Assembly: GCA_023414985.1 (NCBI GenBank)
Contig: JAEZLY010000058.1
Coordinates: 1 to 6,727, forward strand
Source: Bacillota bacterium
Lineage (GTDB): Bacteria; Bacillota; Clostridia; Lachnospirales; Lachnospiraceae
Direction of reading: 5' to 3'
Length of the DNA: 6,727 nucleotides
The position numbers and the translations under genes were made by a program. The notes beneath the pieces are model-generated. The model did no database searches and was not told the origin of the DNA. It saw only the letters and a list, made by a program, of their open reading frames with translations. Position 1 is the first letter of the stretch, and the number at the start of each line of letters is the position of its first letter. Shown here in pieces: positions 1 to 6,139 of the stretch.

Positions 1-1058
1 CAGGTATTGCGGTATTTGCTTTAGGGTATGGCAACAAGCCCTTCAATGATGCCCTGAAGGCTCAGATTGATAAGCTGCTGCATACCTCTAATCTGTATTA
101 TAACGTTCCGACGATAGAAGCAGCGAAGAAACTGACCGAGGCTTCGGGAATGGATCGTGTATTCTTTACCAGCAGCGGAACAGAGGCGATAGAAGGGGCT
201 GTGAAGCTTGCCAGAAAATACTACTATAAGAAGCATGGCATAGCAGACAGCCAGATTATATCGATGGAGCATTCCTTTCATGGAAGGAGTATGGGAGCAT
301 TAAGTATCACAGGCACCAAAAAGTACAGAGAAGCCTTTGGCCCTCTGATTGGTGGTGTGGTATTTGCAGAGTACAACAACCTGGAAAGTGTAAAAGAACT
401 TGTGAATGATAAAACCGCTGCCATCATTCTGGAACCGGTACAAGGAGAGGGTGGTATCTACCCTGCGACTGCCGAATTCCTGGAGGGAGTAAGAAAGCTT
501 TGCAATGAGAAGGATATTGTTCTGATCTTTGATGAAATCCAGTGCGGCATGGGAAGATGCGGAGCAATGTTCGCCTGTCAGCAATACCAAGTGAAGCCGG
601 ATATCATGACCTGTGCGAAAGCTCTTGGCTGTGGTGTTCCGGTGGGAGCCTTTGCTGCAACCGAAGAAGTGGCAGCAGCCTTTGAACCCGGCGATCATGG
701 TACCACCTACGGCGGTAATCCCTTTGTTACGGCAGCAGTCAGCAAGGTATTCGACTTATATGAAAATGAAAAGCTGATAGATCATGTGAATGAAATAGCA
801 CCTTATCTGTACGAACAGCTGGAGCAGATTGCAAAAAAGTATCCTGCTCTTATTCAGGAACACAGGGGTATGGGTTTGATGCAGGGACTGGAATTTAAGA
901 TCCCTGTCAAGGATATTATTCCTAAGGTATTGGAAAAGGGATTGGTTCTGATCTCTGCAGGAGCGAATATCATCCGTTTTGTACCTCCTCTCATCATTGA
1001 GAAGAAGCATGTGGATGAGATGATTAAAGTGTTAGATCAATGTCTGTGTGACTTATAA
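1..1058 (+). CDS. argD: Acetylornithine aminotransferase-like class III PLP enzyme (5' partial)
   Basis: Fold-type I, class III aminotransferase. ArgD-type enzymes interconvert N-acetylornithine and N-acetylglutamate semialdehyde in arginine synthesis, with PLP as cofactor, in the cytoplasm. The frame is open to the left edge (first whole codon at 3), giving 351 visible residues of a family usually near 390-400. The ATG at 150 is internal: conserved sequence (GYGNKPFNDAL, SNLYYNVPT) precedes it in frame. Motifs in order, visible numbering: SSGTEA phosphate-binding loop near 57-62, HSFHGR near 90-95, EPVQGEGG near 144-151, the PLP-ring Asp in FDEIQCG (Asp177), the Schiff-base Lys in CAKALG (Lys206, codon 618-620), then GDHGTTYGGNP and the C-terminal RFVPPLII. 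The HGTTYGGNP segment favours ArgD over GABA or ornithine aminotransferases, but substrate choice cannot be proven from sequence. No arginine-pathway neighbour is visible. The gene converges on the minus-strand operon and shares a terminator with it. Confidence 0.88.
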   Translation, partial: GIAVFALGYGNKPFNDALKAQIDKLLHTSNLYYNVPTIEAAKKLTEASGMDRVFFTSSGTEAIEGAVKLARKYYYKKHGIADSQIISMEHSFHGRSMGALSITGTKKYREAFGPLIGGVVFAEYNNLESVKELVNDKTAAIILEPVQGEGGIYPATAEFLEGVRKLCNEKDIVLIFDEIQCGMGRCGAMFACQQYQVKPDIMTCAKALGCGVPVGAFAATEEVAAAFEPGDHGTTYGGNPFVTAAVSKVFDLYENEKLIDHVNEIAPYLYEQLEQIAKKYPALIQEHRGMGLMQGLEFKIPVKDIIPKVLEKGLVLISAGANIIRFVPPLIIEKKHVDEMIKVLDQCLCDL

Positions 1059-1140
1059 AAACAGGTGGATATCAGCTATAGCCATTAGCTTATGACCTTG
1101 GCTGGAGCACCTATCTGTTTTGAACTCTATAACAACATGA

Positions 1141-1173
1141 AATCCCCTGCTTTTCTTAGAAAAGCAGGGGATT
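1141..1173. terminator. Bidirectional hairpin terminator between convergent genes
   Basis: A perfect 14-bp inverted repeat (1141-1154 with 1160-1173) encloses a 5-base loop, CTTAG. The stem has a GC-rich middle (CCCCTGC/GCAGGGG) flanked by A/T pairs, so each strand carries short A and T runs around the core. It lies 82 bases after the argD stop and 26 bases past the end of the leftmost minus-strand gene, as expected for a shared terminator of two converging transcripts. The T-tract beyond the stem is weak on both strands (ATTATTG on plus, TTTCATGTTGTT on minus). The rest of 1059-1199 holds no gene. Its only other structure is a weaker imperfect repeat, 1058-1067 with 1108-1121. Confidence 0.8.
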
Positions 1174-1199
1174 ATTGATACCATGATTCTGATTCCGGT

Positions 1200-1916
1200 C
1201 TATCGTGATAGGAAGCCGAGCTTAATATGACTGACGGCAGAAGAGAGAATAAATTTAACAATAGGTTTGTAGACCCGGATGGAATCACGAACCGGGCGAA
1301 AATGCGAACCGTTGTTATTATTCTCATAAATCGTTTCGATGGGTATGCTGAGTAACTCATGGCCCGCCGCTTTTGCTTCCAGCAGCTGATTCATCTCATA
1401 CTCATAACGCTCCCCCTTTAATGTAATCATCCAGGGCAGTAAACGTGGTGAAAATCCACGTAAACCGGTCTGTGTATCCGATATTTTTTGCCCGGAAACC
1501 AAGGAAAAGACAAAGCAGGTGATTTTATTACCCAGCAGACTCTTTAGGGGAATTGTTCCGATGAACTTCCGCGTACCCAGCAGAAGGGCAGTGGTATGAG
1601 TCGTAATACCCTCAGCAATCTTTAGGATATCCTGATAGGTGTGCTGTCCGTCACAGTCGGCACAGACAACGCCTTGCTGTTCTTTCAGTGTAAGCAAATA
1701 TGTAAAAGCGGTTTTTAGCGCAGCTCCTTTTCCCTGGTTCCGATCATGGACCAGAATGGTACAGCCAAGCTCACCGGCCTTTTTGAATATTCTGCCGCAG
1801 GAGGGGGAACTGCCGTCATCTACGATGACTATCCCGTAATTACAGTGCTCCTGTATGCTGAGAATTAATGATATGAGCTTATCCTCCGGCTCATATGCGG
1901 GAATGACAATTTTCAT
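1200..1916 (-). CDS. Family 2 glycosyltransferase, dolichyl-phosphate mannose synthase-like
   Basis: A 238-residue GT-A fold glycosyltransferase. Relatives of this kind move a hexose from a nucleotide sugar to polyprenyl phosphate at the inner face of the membrane. Visible motifs: MKIVIPAYEP at the N-terminus, the nucleotide-binding DDGS (33-36), NQGKGAALKTAF (60-71), the metal-binding DxD as D87-C-D89 in ADCDGQH, and the family signature DTQTGLRGF (147-155). The acceptor-side segment ERYEYEMNQLLE (169-180) and SHFRPVRDS (204-212) follow. The start ATG has AGAGG 8 bases upstream (1925-1929), and 12 bases separate it from the preceding pterin-synthase-like gene, so it is probably the last gene of the operon. 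Close relatives often continue into a four-helix GtrA membrane domain. Here the protein stops just after KFILSSAVSH, where that domain would begin, and has no clear membrane segment. The sugar and acceptor are unknown. Confidence 0.87.
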   Translation of the reverse strand: MKIVIPAYEPEDKLISLILSIQEHCNYGIVIVDDGSSPSCGRIFKKAGELGCTILVHDRNQGKGAALKTAFTYLLTLKEQQGVVCADCDGQHTYQDILKIAEGITTHTTALLLGTRKFIGTIPLKSLLGNKITCFVFSLVSGQKISDTQTGLRGFSPRLLPWMITLKGERYEYEMNQLLEAKAAGHELLSIPIETIYENNNNGSHFRPVRDSIRVYKPIVKFILSSAVSHIKLGFLSR

Positions 1917-1928
1917 GGTTTCAACCTC

Positions 1929-2369
1929 TTAATTTGTTGATTTTCTGCTTTTTTGAAGAATTTCTTCGGCGATATTCTGCTTCTCAACGCTACGGATTAC
2001 ATTATTCTCAACATTGCTGATGATATAGGACCTGGAGGGAGTTTCACTGATCTCCATCGTGAAGATAACCCAGTTCAGAGGATGAAGTAATTTCTGGAGC
2101 TCGTTCATGAAACAATGGGCTATATTCTCCAGAGTAGGATTGGAGGTTTGAAAGACAGGGCATTCATTGATATATTTTTCCTGAAATTGCATCAGGTAAT
2201 CCTCAATCGTCTTTTCAACCTCATTAAACATAACAAAGGTATCCTTATAGTTTACGACATACAAGGAGATTTCCCAGGTATGTGGATGCCTTTCTCCCTG
2301 TATTCCATCGATATAGATGGAATGACTTGCATTAAGATAGAAATTGTATTTATACTGACTGTACTTCAT
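1929..2369 (-). CDS. 6-pyruvoyl-tetrahydropterin synthase/QueD-related protein, XrtG-associated
   Basis: A 146-residue T-fold protein of the PTPS/QueD superfamily. The zinc-binding histidines are visible as His16 (NASHS) and His28/His30 (RHPHTW, replacing the usual HGH). The C-terminal half keeps NPTLEN (77-82) and the Glu of ISET (Glu109), which bind pterin or guanine in true enzymes. The catalytic residues are not conserved. The Cys four residues before the HxH is Gln24, and the Asp-His pair (DHxYLN in QueD) is Gln63-Glu64 (QEKYIN). It is therefore unlikely to be a standard queuosine enzyme, and no other queuosine gene is nearby. It fits the exosortase-G-associated PTPS-related family (TIGR03112, from memory), whose role is unknown. 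The start is firm: AGGAGG lies 5 bases before the ATG (2375-2380). The gene starts 18 bases after the upstream stop and ends 12 bases before the next gene. Confidence 0.85.
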   Translation of the reverse strand: MKYSQYKYNFYLNASHSIYIDGIQGERHPHTWEISLYVVNYKDTFVMFNEVEKTIEDYLMQFQEKYINECPVFQTSNPTLENIAHCFMNELQKLLHPLNWVIFTMEISETPSRSYIISNVENNVIRSVEKQNIAEEILQKSRKSTN

Positions 2370-2387
2370 GGATACCTCCTGTTATCT

Positions 2388-3395
2388 TTATGATACCGAA
2401 AGCCGGCTTGCAACTACCTTCAGTTCCTCCACCTTTTCTTCACTTTCTGTTTTATATTTCCCAATAAACAGATTGATAAAATCCATCGCTTCCTGTTTGT
2501 CAGAGTGTAAAAGCAGTACTTTAAAGGTATTCTTTTCCCAATAGCTGGCGATGCTGTTATCTCCTTTGATGCGGCCTAAAATTGCAGTAATGAAAATGAA
2601 ATGTTCCATTTTAGGGTTTTCAACTGTAATATCAATCTGAATACATCTTTTCATATCCTCCTCCGTCATTTGAGAGATCACTTCCTCAACTACGGATCGG
2701 TTATAGAAAGAGAATTCTTTTTCTGAATTGACATAGTGCTTATTCCTGTCATCCTCCAGTAGTTCAATCAGCTGGCGATTTTTACGGATTTCGTTTTTGA
2801 ACAGAACATTATTTTTTTCTTCTCCCTTCAGCTTATAAAGATGATAGATCAGAAGTACAATCATAGCAGCACCGAACAGAAAGAAGAAGCCCATACAATA
2901 CAGTCTGATTTCAACCAGCTTGACCTTCTTTAAATAGTAATCCTCCTTCGTACAGATCATCAGCGAATACTTGTCGCCTTGATACTCCAGTTCCGATTGG
3001 GACAGGATATACCTTTTTTTATCCCGGGAAGATACATTGTTATGGAAATAATTGCTGATGCTGTCCTCTATTAAGGACGAGGTGGTGTTATCATCCTTAT
3101 AAAATACGACGGAATCATTTTTAACAAGCACGCAATATACACTGGAGGAGGTCGGGAAATTGTCTTTGATTTCGGAGATCAGTTTCTCAGTGAGATCATT
3201 GCTGCCGTCAGCTGTCTGAGGCAGAGTTCTGTTCAGCATGGAATCCGCCAATAAGCCCTGCATATCCCGGTAATTGCTGATGTTTCTCTGAATCGCCAGT
3301 TGGAATATATAGAATATCAAAAGGATAAAGATTATTTCATATAAGCAGGACAAGGTGATAATCCATATTCTTTTTTTCTGTTTGCTGTTCCACAT
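2388..3395 (-). CDS. Membrane sensor-like protein with probable degenerate GGDEF domain
   Basis: A 335-residue protein counted from the ATG at 3395-3393. A TTG at 3416 and an ATG at 3407 are in frame upstream, but only the 3395 start has a well-spaced GGAG. Visible plan: a short basic N-terminus (KQKKR), membrane helix about 10-34, a roughly 130-residue extracytoplasmic region (35-163), a second helix about 164-188, a charged linker that could be helical (190-220), and a cytoplasmic domain of about 100 residues. That layout is typical of one-Cache or PAS-like sensors joined to an output domain. The output domain resembles GGDEF in spacing, but the signature is EKNTF (287-291, in SYWEKNTFKVLLL) and no RxxD inhibitory site stands at the usual distance. 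I infer no diguanylate cyclase activity and possibly a ligand-sensing or scaffold role. The GGDEF match is by eye and could be wrong. The membrane topology is secure. It lies inside the exosortase operon. Confidence 0.68.
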   Translation of the reverse strand: MWNSKQKKRIWIITLSCLYEIIFILLIFYIFQLAIQRNISNYRDMQGLLADSMLNRTLPQTADGSNDLTEKLISEIKDNFPTSSSVYCVLVKNDSVVFYKDDNTTSSLIEDSISNYFHNNVSSRDKKRYILSQSELEYQGDKYSLMICTKEDYYLKKVKLVEIRLYCMGFFFLFGAAMIVLLIYHLYKLKGEEKNNVLFKNEIRKNRQLIELLEDDRNKHYVNSEKEFSFYNRSVVEEVISQMTEEDMKRCIQIDITVENPKMEHFIFITAILGRIKGDNSIASYWEKNTFKVLLLHSDKQEAMDFINLFIGKYKTESEEKVEELKVVASRLSVS

Positions 3396-3401
3396 AACAA
3401 T

Positions 3402-3405
3402 CTCC
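3402..3405 (-). promoter_or_regulatory. Ribosome binding site deciding the start of the sensor-like gene
   Basis: On the minus strand GGAG stands 6 bases before the ATG at 3395-3393. The two longer in-frame starts, TTG at 3416-3414 and ATG at 3407-3405, have only weak upstream matches. The GGAG uses the G of that upstream ATG itself. This supports a protein beginning MWNSKQKK. Confidence 0.6.
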
Positions 3406-3419
3406 ATGTATCTCAAAAG

Positions 3420-3447
3420 TCAGCAACTTTTTCCGGTTCGTTGCTAA
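3420..3447 (-). other. Intergenic hairpin between glycosyltransferase and sensor-like gene
   Basis: In the minus-strand transcript, AGCAAC (3445-3440) can pair with GTTGCT (3427-3422) around a 12-base loop. One G-U and one U-A pair extend it to 8 bp (3447/3420 outermost). It sits in the 56-base gap, the largest between complete genes of the operon. There is no U-run after it, so it is not a clear terminator. It could be a processing or stability element that lets the downstream genes be expressed at a different level, or it could be chance. Confidence 0.3.
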
Positions 3448-3451
3448 GAGC

Positions 3452-4822
3452 TTATTTTTCATTGCTTATTATGAGTTTTATGCCTTTCAAGATACGTCCG
3501 ATCGATCTAAAATCATTGTTTATGATGTTTTTACAGACCTGACGTTCTTCCCGGAAGGTCATTGTTCTCCAGGTACTGACACCTTTGATGCTGTTGATAA
3601 TGCCTGCCATACGAAACCAATAAACAATAAAGTTGAAGACCGGCAGAATAAATACATAAATAATCTTTTTCCGATAGAAGACTTTTAATTCATGATCCCA
3701 GTTTAGGTAGGTACAAACATTTAAATAGTATAAAAAGGTGGATATTGTGTACAAAACATAGATTACGATTACGGAGTTGATTAAAAAAGAAAAAGGATAA
3801 TTCATAAAGGCTAAGCAGATCAAAGCAAAGTACCAGATCATTCTTGGAAATGCAAAGGTATGATCGAACATGACCAGCCTTGTCATCATATCGGTAAAAA
3901 AGCCCTTGATCGCCCCGAGCTTCCGGGGAAACATATGAGCCACTTCGAGTTCGCCTCTTTGCCAGCGCTGTCTCTGTACATACAGCGTATCCAGATTCTC
4001 AATCGGATCCACAAAAAAGATCGCCTTTTCACAGATATCAATCCGCTTTTTCAACAGAAGCCGTACCTGAAAGGTAACATGGGTATCTTCACAGACGGTT
4101 TCCGTATTATAGAGCTGTGTTTTTAAAATCGTCGATTTACGGAAAGCGGAAAAAGCACCTGACATCGTAAAGATATTATTCCATTCTGCTTCAAAATTAC
4201 GCCCCGCTAAAAATGCCTGCGCATATTCAAAGAATTCCACCTTTTTTATGATCTTCATGAAGCCGCGCGGTGTAGCGTTAATTGCCTTGGGATTCGTAAG
4301 GATGGACCCGGTCATGCAATGAATATCAGCATGGGCTTCAAAACGGGAAATCAGATGATATAAGGCATCCTTCTGCAGGAGTCCGTCACTGTCGATATGG
4401 ATGATATACTTGCCCTTACTGTTGAATAGGGCCATATTAAGTGCCTTTGATTTTCCCTGCTTTGCATTCATCCATTTGATATTGATTCCGGGTCTTGTCT
4501 CCTGATAACGCTGGAATATTTCAAAGCTGTTATCCCGGCTTCCGTTGTTCACAAGAAGCACTTCGATTTTATCAGACGGATAGCGTGATTCCAGGATGGA
4601 CTCTATACACATTTCCAAGGTGGCCGCGGAATTGTATACCGGTACGATGACGGATATTTCAGGAAAATACTTAAGTTCCGGATCCGTTCTGTATTTCTTT
4701 TTCTTTCTGAGAAGAACCAGGAAACCAAATAGTGCAGGAATGATCTCCATTAGTAAGGGTATGATGATCCAGGCTGTCCAGAATATGATTTCACTCGCCA
4801 GCATTCTCATTATGTTCTGCAT
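3452..4822 (-). CDS. Processive-type family 2 glycosyltransferase, XrtG-associated
   Basis: A 456-residue membrane glycosyltransferase with the plan of cellulose, hyaluronan and poly-GlcNAc synthases, which polymerise a nucleotide sugar and pass the chain across the membrane. An N-terminal helix (about 13-37) leads into the GT-A domain: ISVIVPVYN (56-64), VNNGS (91-95), the DxD as D144-S-D146, SGAFSAFR (221-228), the catalytic-base motif C-E245-D246, and QRQRW (283-287), the Q(Q/R)xRW signature of processive enzymes. Three or four helices follow (about 327-345, 347-370, 386-405), then a basic cytoplasmic tail. It matches the exosortase-G-associated glycosyltransferase family (TIGR03111, from memory). 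The polymer is unknown. Both Asp of the common DDGS motif are Asn. The start overlaps the end of xrtG by 32 bases; its GGAGG is inside xrtG, 8 bases before the ATG, which suggests coupled expression. Confidence 0.9.
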   Translation of the reverse strand: MQNIMRMLASEIIFWTAWIIIPLLMEIIPALFGFLVLLRKKKKYRTDPELKYFPEISVIVPVYNSAATLEMCIESILESRYPSDKIEVLLVNNGSRDNSFEIFQRYQETRPGINIKWMNAKQGKSKALNMALFNSKGKYIIHIDSDGLLQKDALYHLISRFEAHADIHCMTGSILTNPKAINATPRGFMKIIKKVEFFEYAQAFLAGRNFEAEWNNIFTMSGAFSAFRKSTILKTQLYNTETVCEDTHVTFQVRLLLKKRIDICEKAIFFVDPIENLDTLYVQRQRWQRGELEVAHMFPRKLGAIKGFFTDMMTRLVMFDHTFAFPRMIWYFALICLAFMNYPFSFLINSVIVIYVLYTISTFLYYLNVCTYLNWDHELKVFYRKKIIYVFILPVFNFIVYWFRMAGIINSIKGVSTWRTMTFREERQVCKNIINNDFRSIGRILKGIKLIISNEK

Positions 4823-5405
4823 AGTGAAAGCCTCCGATTTTTTGCTTGATGATCTGTTGTCGGGTAAATACGTAGTAATATAAAATGATTGTCAGCATAT
4901 AGAAAATGATTCTGCCGAGAATCGTATGTGCAATGTAATAAGATTCACTCCCAAACTGATAAATGACAGCGCATATCACCATGATACGGATGACATTAAA
5001 GACAAAAATGCTGAAGCACCCTACCAGGCTGATAATAATCCTTTGCCCGATATCGTAAACCTGAAAAAAGAGCAGGAGAGATACAAAGGCCATCATCTCA
5101 ATGATACCGGAGCATTCATAATCAATATAAAGCGAGACTGCGGTAAGCTCACTTTGTTTTGGAATGAATACGACACTTAACTCATAAAAAGCTTCACATA
5201 TTCCGGTCAGTCTACCCAGGATACCGACAACGGAAGTCACATATTGCTTCAGGAGCTCGGACAAGGTCGGCTGGATGTAGATACACATAAATACAAATAC
5301 CCCGACACTGCCCCATAAATATTTAAAATAATTCAGTCTGCCGCGGTGAAATACGGTAAGTACATATAACCAGAGGATAAAACACAGGAATACAAGCCAA
5401 TTCAT
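4791..5405 (-). CDS. xrtG: Exosortase family protein XrtG
   Basis: A 204-residue polytopic membrane protein of the exosortase/archaeosortase superfamily, which is proposed to cut C-terminal sorting tails of exported proteins outside the membrane and join them to another molecule. The expected triad is visible: Cys98 in YECSGI, Arg140 in FNVIRIM, and His160 in YYIAHTILGR. Hydrophobic helices lie about 3-19, 27-46, 100-117, 122-148 and 160-180. The ends are charged and the C-terminus is hydrophilic. Length and neighbours fit the Gram-positive XrtG family (TIGR03110, from memory), rather than the PEP-CTERM exosortases of Gram-negatives, which are usually larger. GAGG stands 8 bases before the ATG (5414-5417). 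The ATG overlaps the stop of the upstream secreted-protein gene as ATGA, so translation is probably coupled. That protein is the likely substrate. Confidence 0.92.
   Translation of the reverse strand: MNWLVFLCFILWLYVLTVFHRGRLNYFKYLWGSVGVFVFMCIYIQPTLSELLKQYVTSVVGILGRLTGICEAFYELSVVFIPKQSELTAVSLYIDYECSGIIEMMAFVSLLLFFQVYDIGQRIIISLVGCFSIFVFNVIRIMVICAVIYQFGSESYYIAHTILGRIIFYMLTIILYYYVFTRQQIIKQKIGGFHYAEHNENAGE
4831..4835 (-). promoter_or_regulatory. Ribosome binding site of the processive glycosyltransferase, inside xrtG
   Basis: GGAGG on the minus strand lies 8 bases before the glycosyltransferase ATG (4822-4820). It falls within the last 15 codons of xrtG, so ribosomes finishing xrtG could keep it open. 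It fixes the start of the 456-residue reading. Confidence 0.7.
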
Positions 5406-6139
5406 GAGTTCAACCTCGCCTTACGGCTCCGATACAGCCAGACAGCCAGAACAACGCCGATACATAATAGTATTCCAAGAACAGAACCGGTAGAGGTGCC
5501 GAGTAATTGAAGTGTCCCCCCACCGATATTAGGCATACCGAGTTCAAGCTGCGAGCCGCTGTTGATGGTACCCTGTTTTAAGCCCATTGCATTTTCCAGA
5601 CTGCTGATCTTGATTCGTATTTCCATCCTGTCGTTGGGGTTACCCTTGGTCACCGAGATTGCCGCATCCCCGAGAGAGTAGTTCGGGTAATAGGTAAAGG
5701 GATGAAGGTCCAGGTACTGGCCCTTATTATAAAGGTTGACCGGACGGCTCCAATCCGTAGAGCCCTGCCCATTGGCATATCCTAAAAATAATTGACACAC
5801 CCGCTTATTTACGGAAAGATTAATCGAATAGATCGGTATGGGGCTTTGATAGCTTGGATGCATCCTGACATAAATGTAGATATAATTATCATCCTTGATG
5901 AAGGAAACATCATGATGTGCTTCTCCGTTATTCGAGTTCCAGGTCAGCATGCCCATGGGCTTATCTTCCCAATCATCATAATACCCGTCAATTACAATGC
6001 TGCTATTGGCTTCGGCAGCCTGAACAGCATCGGCCTGGTCTGCATAAGCCGTCTCGAATAACCTGAGATTGAGGATGACTGCAATGATGAGAATGATCAG
6101 CAGCTTATGGGATTTATGCAGCTTCATTTGATGTTTCAT
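5402..6139 (-). CDS. Secreted protein with C-terminal sorting tail, candidate XrtG substrate
   Basis: A 245-residue exported protein. The N-terminus is a signal peptide: basic MKHQMKLHKSHK, a hydrophobic core (13-23), and a likely cut after AYA (residue 33). The mature part opens with SIVIDGYYDDWED (47-59), the start seen in many family 9 carbohydrate-binding (CBM9/DOMON-like) beta-sandwich domains, and runs to about residue 190. The C-terminus has a Gly-rich stretch (NIGGGTLQLLG, 204-214), a hydrophobic helix (about 218-235) and a basic end (RSRKAR, 237-242). That three-part tail is the layout of exosortase sorting signals and fits the Firmicu-CTERM type (TIGR04145, from memory). There is no LPXTG, so a classical sortase is unlikely. 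AAAGGAG lies 10 bases before the ATG. The start overlaps the upstream gene by 26 bases and the stop overlaps xrtG by 4. The glycan-binding role is inferred. Confidence 0.85.
   Translation of the reverse strand: MKHQMKLHKSHKLLIILIIAVILNLRLFETAYADQADAVQAAEANSSIVIDGYYDDWEDKPMGMLTWNSNNGEAHHDVSFIKDDNYIYIYVRMHPSYQSPIPIYSINLSVNKRVCQLFLGYANGQGSTDWSRPVNLYNKGQYLDLHPFTYYPNYSLGDAAISVTKGNPNDRMEIRIKISSLENAMGLKQGTINSGSQLELGMPNIGGGTLQLLGTSTGSVLGILLCIGVVLAVWLYRSRKARLNS

Noticed and set aside
21..698. Minus-strand open frames opposite the aminotransferase (21-281 and 300-698)
   Set aside because: They lie wholly antisense to a strongly conserved gene, show no recognisable domain, and have no supporting context.
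1058..1121. Imperfect inverted repeat after argD (AAAAC/GTTTT plus AGGTG/CACCT) as a second terminator or RNA element
   Set aside because: The stem is interrupted by a 4-base bulge and encloses about 40 bases; the perfect hairpin at 1141-1173 is a far better terminator and nothing else supports an RNA gene.
1929..2369. Naming the pterin-synthase-like gene queD (queuosine synthesis)
   Set aside because: The catalytic Cys, Asp and His positions are replaced and no queuosine partner gene is present; the exosortase neighbourhood explains it better.
3452..4822. Calling the large glycosyltransferase a cellulose, hyaluronan or poly-GlcNAc synthase
   Set aside because: It shares the processive motifs but no partner genes of those systems are visible, and the XrtG neighbourhood points to a separate clade with unknown product.
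5402..6139. Classical sortase (LPXTG) anchoring or lipoprotein status for the secreted protein
   Set aside because: There is no LPXTG-like motif before the C-terminal helix and no lipobox Cys near the signal peptide cut site.
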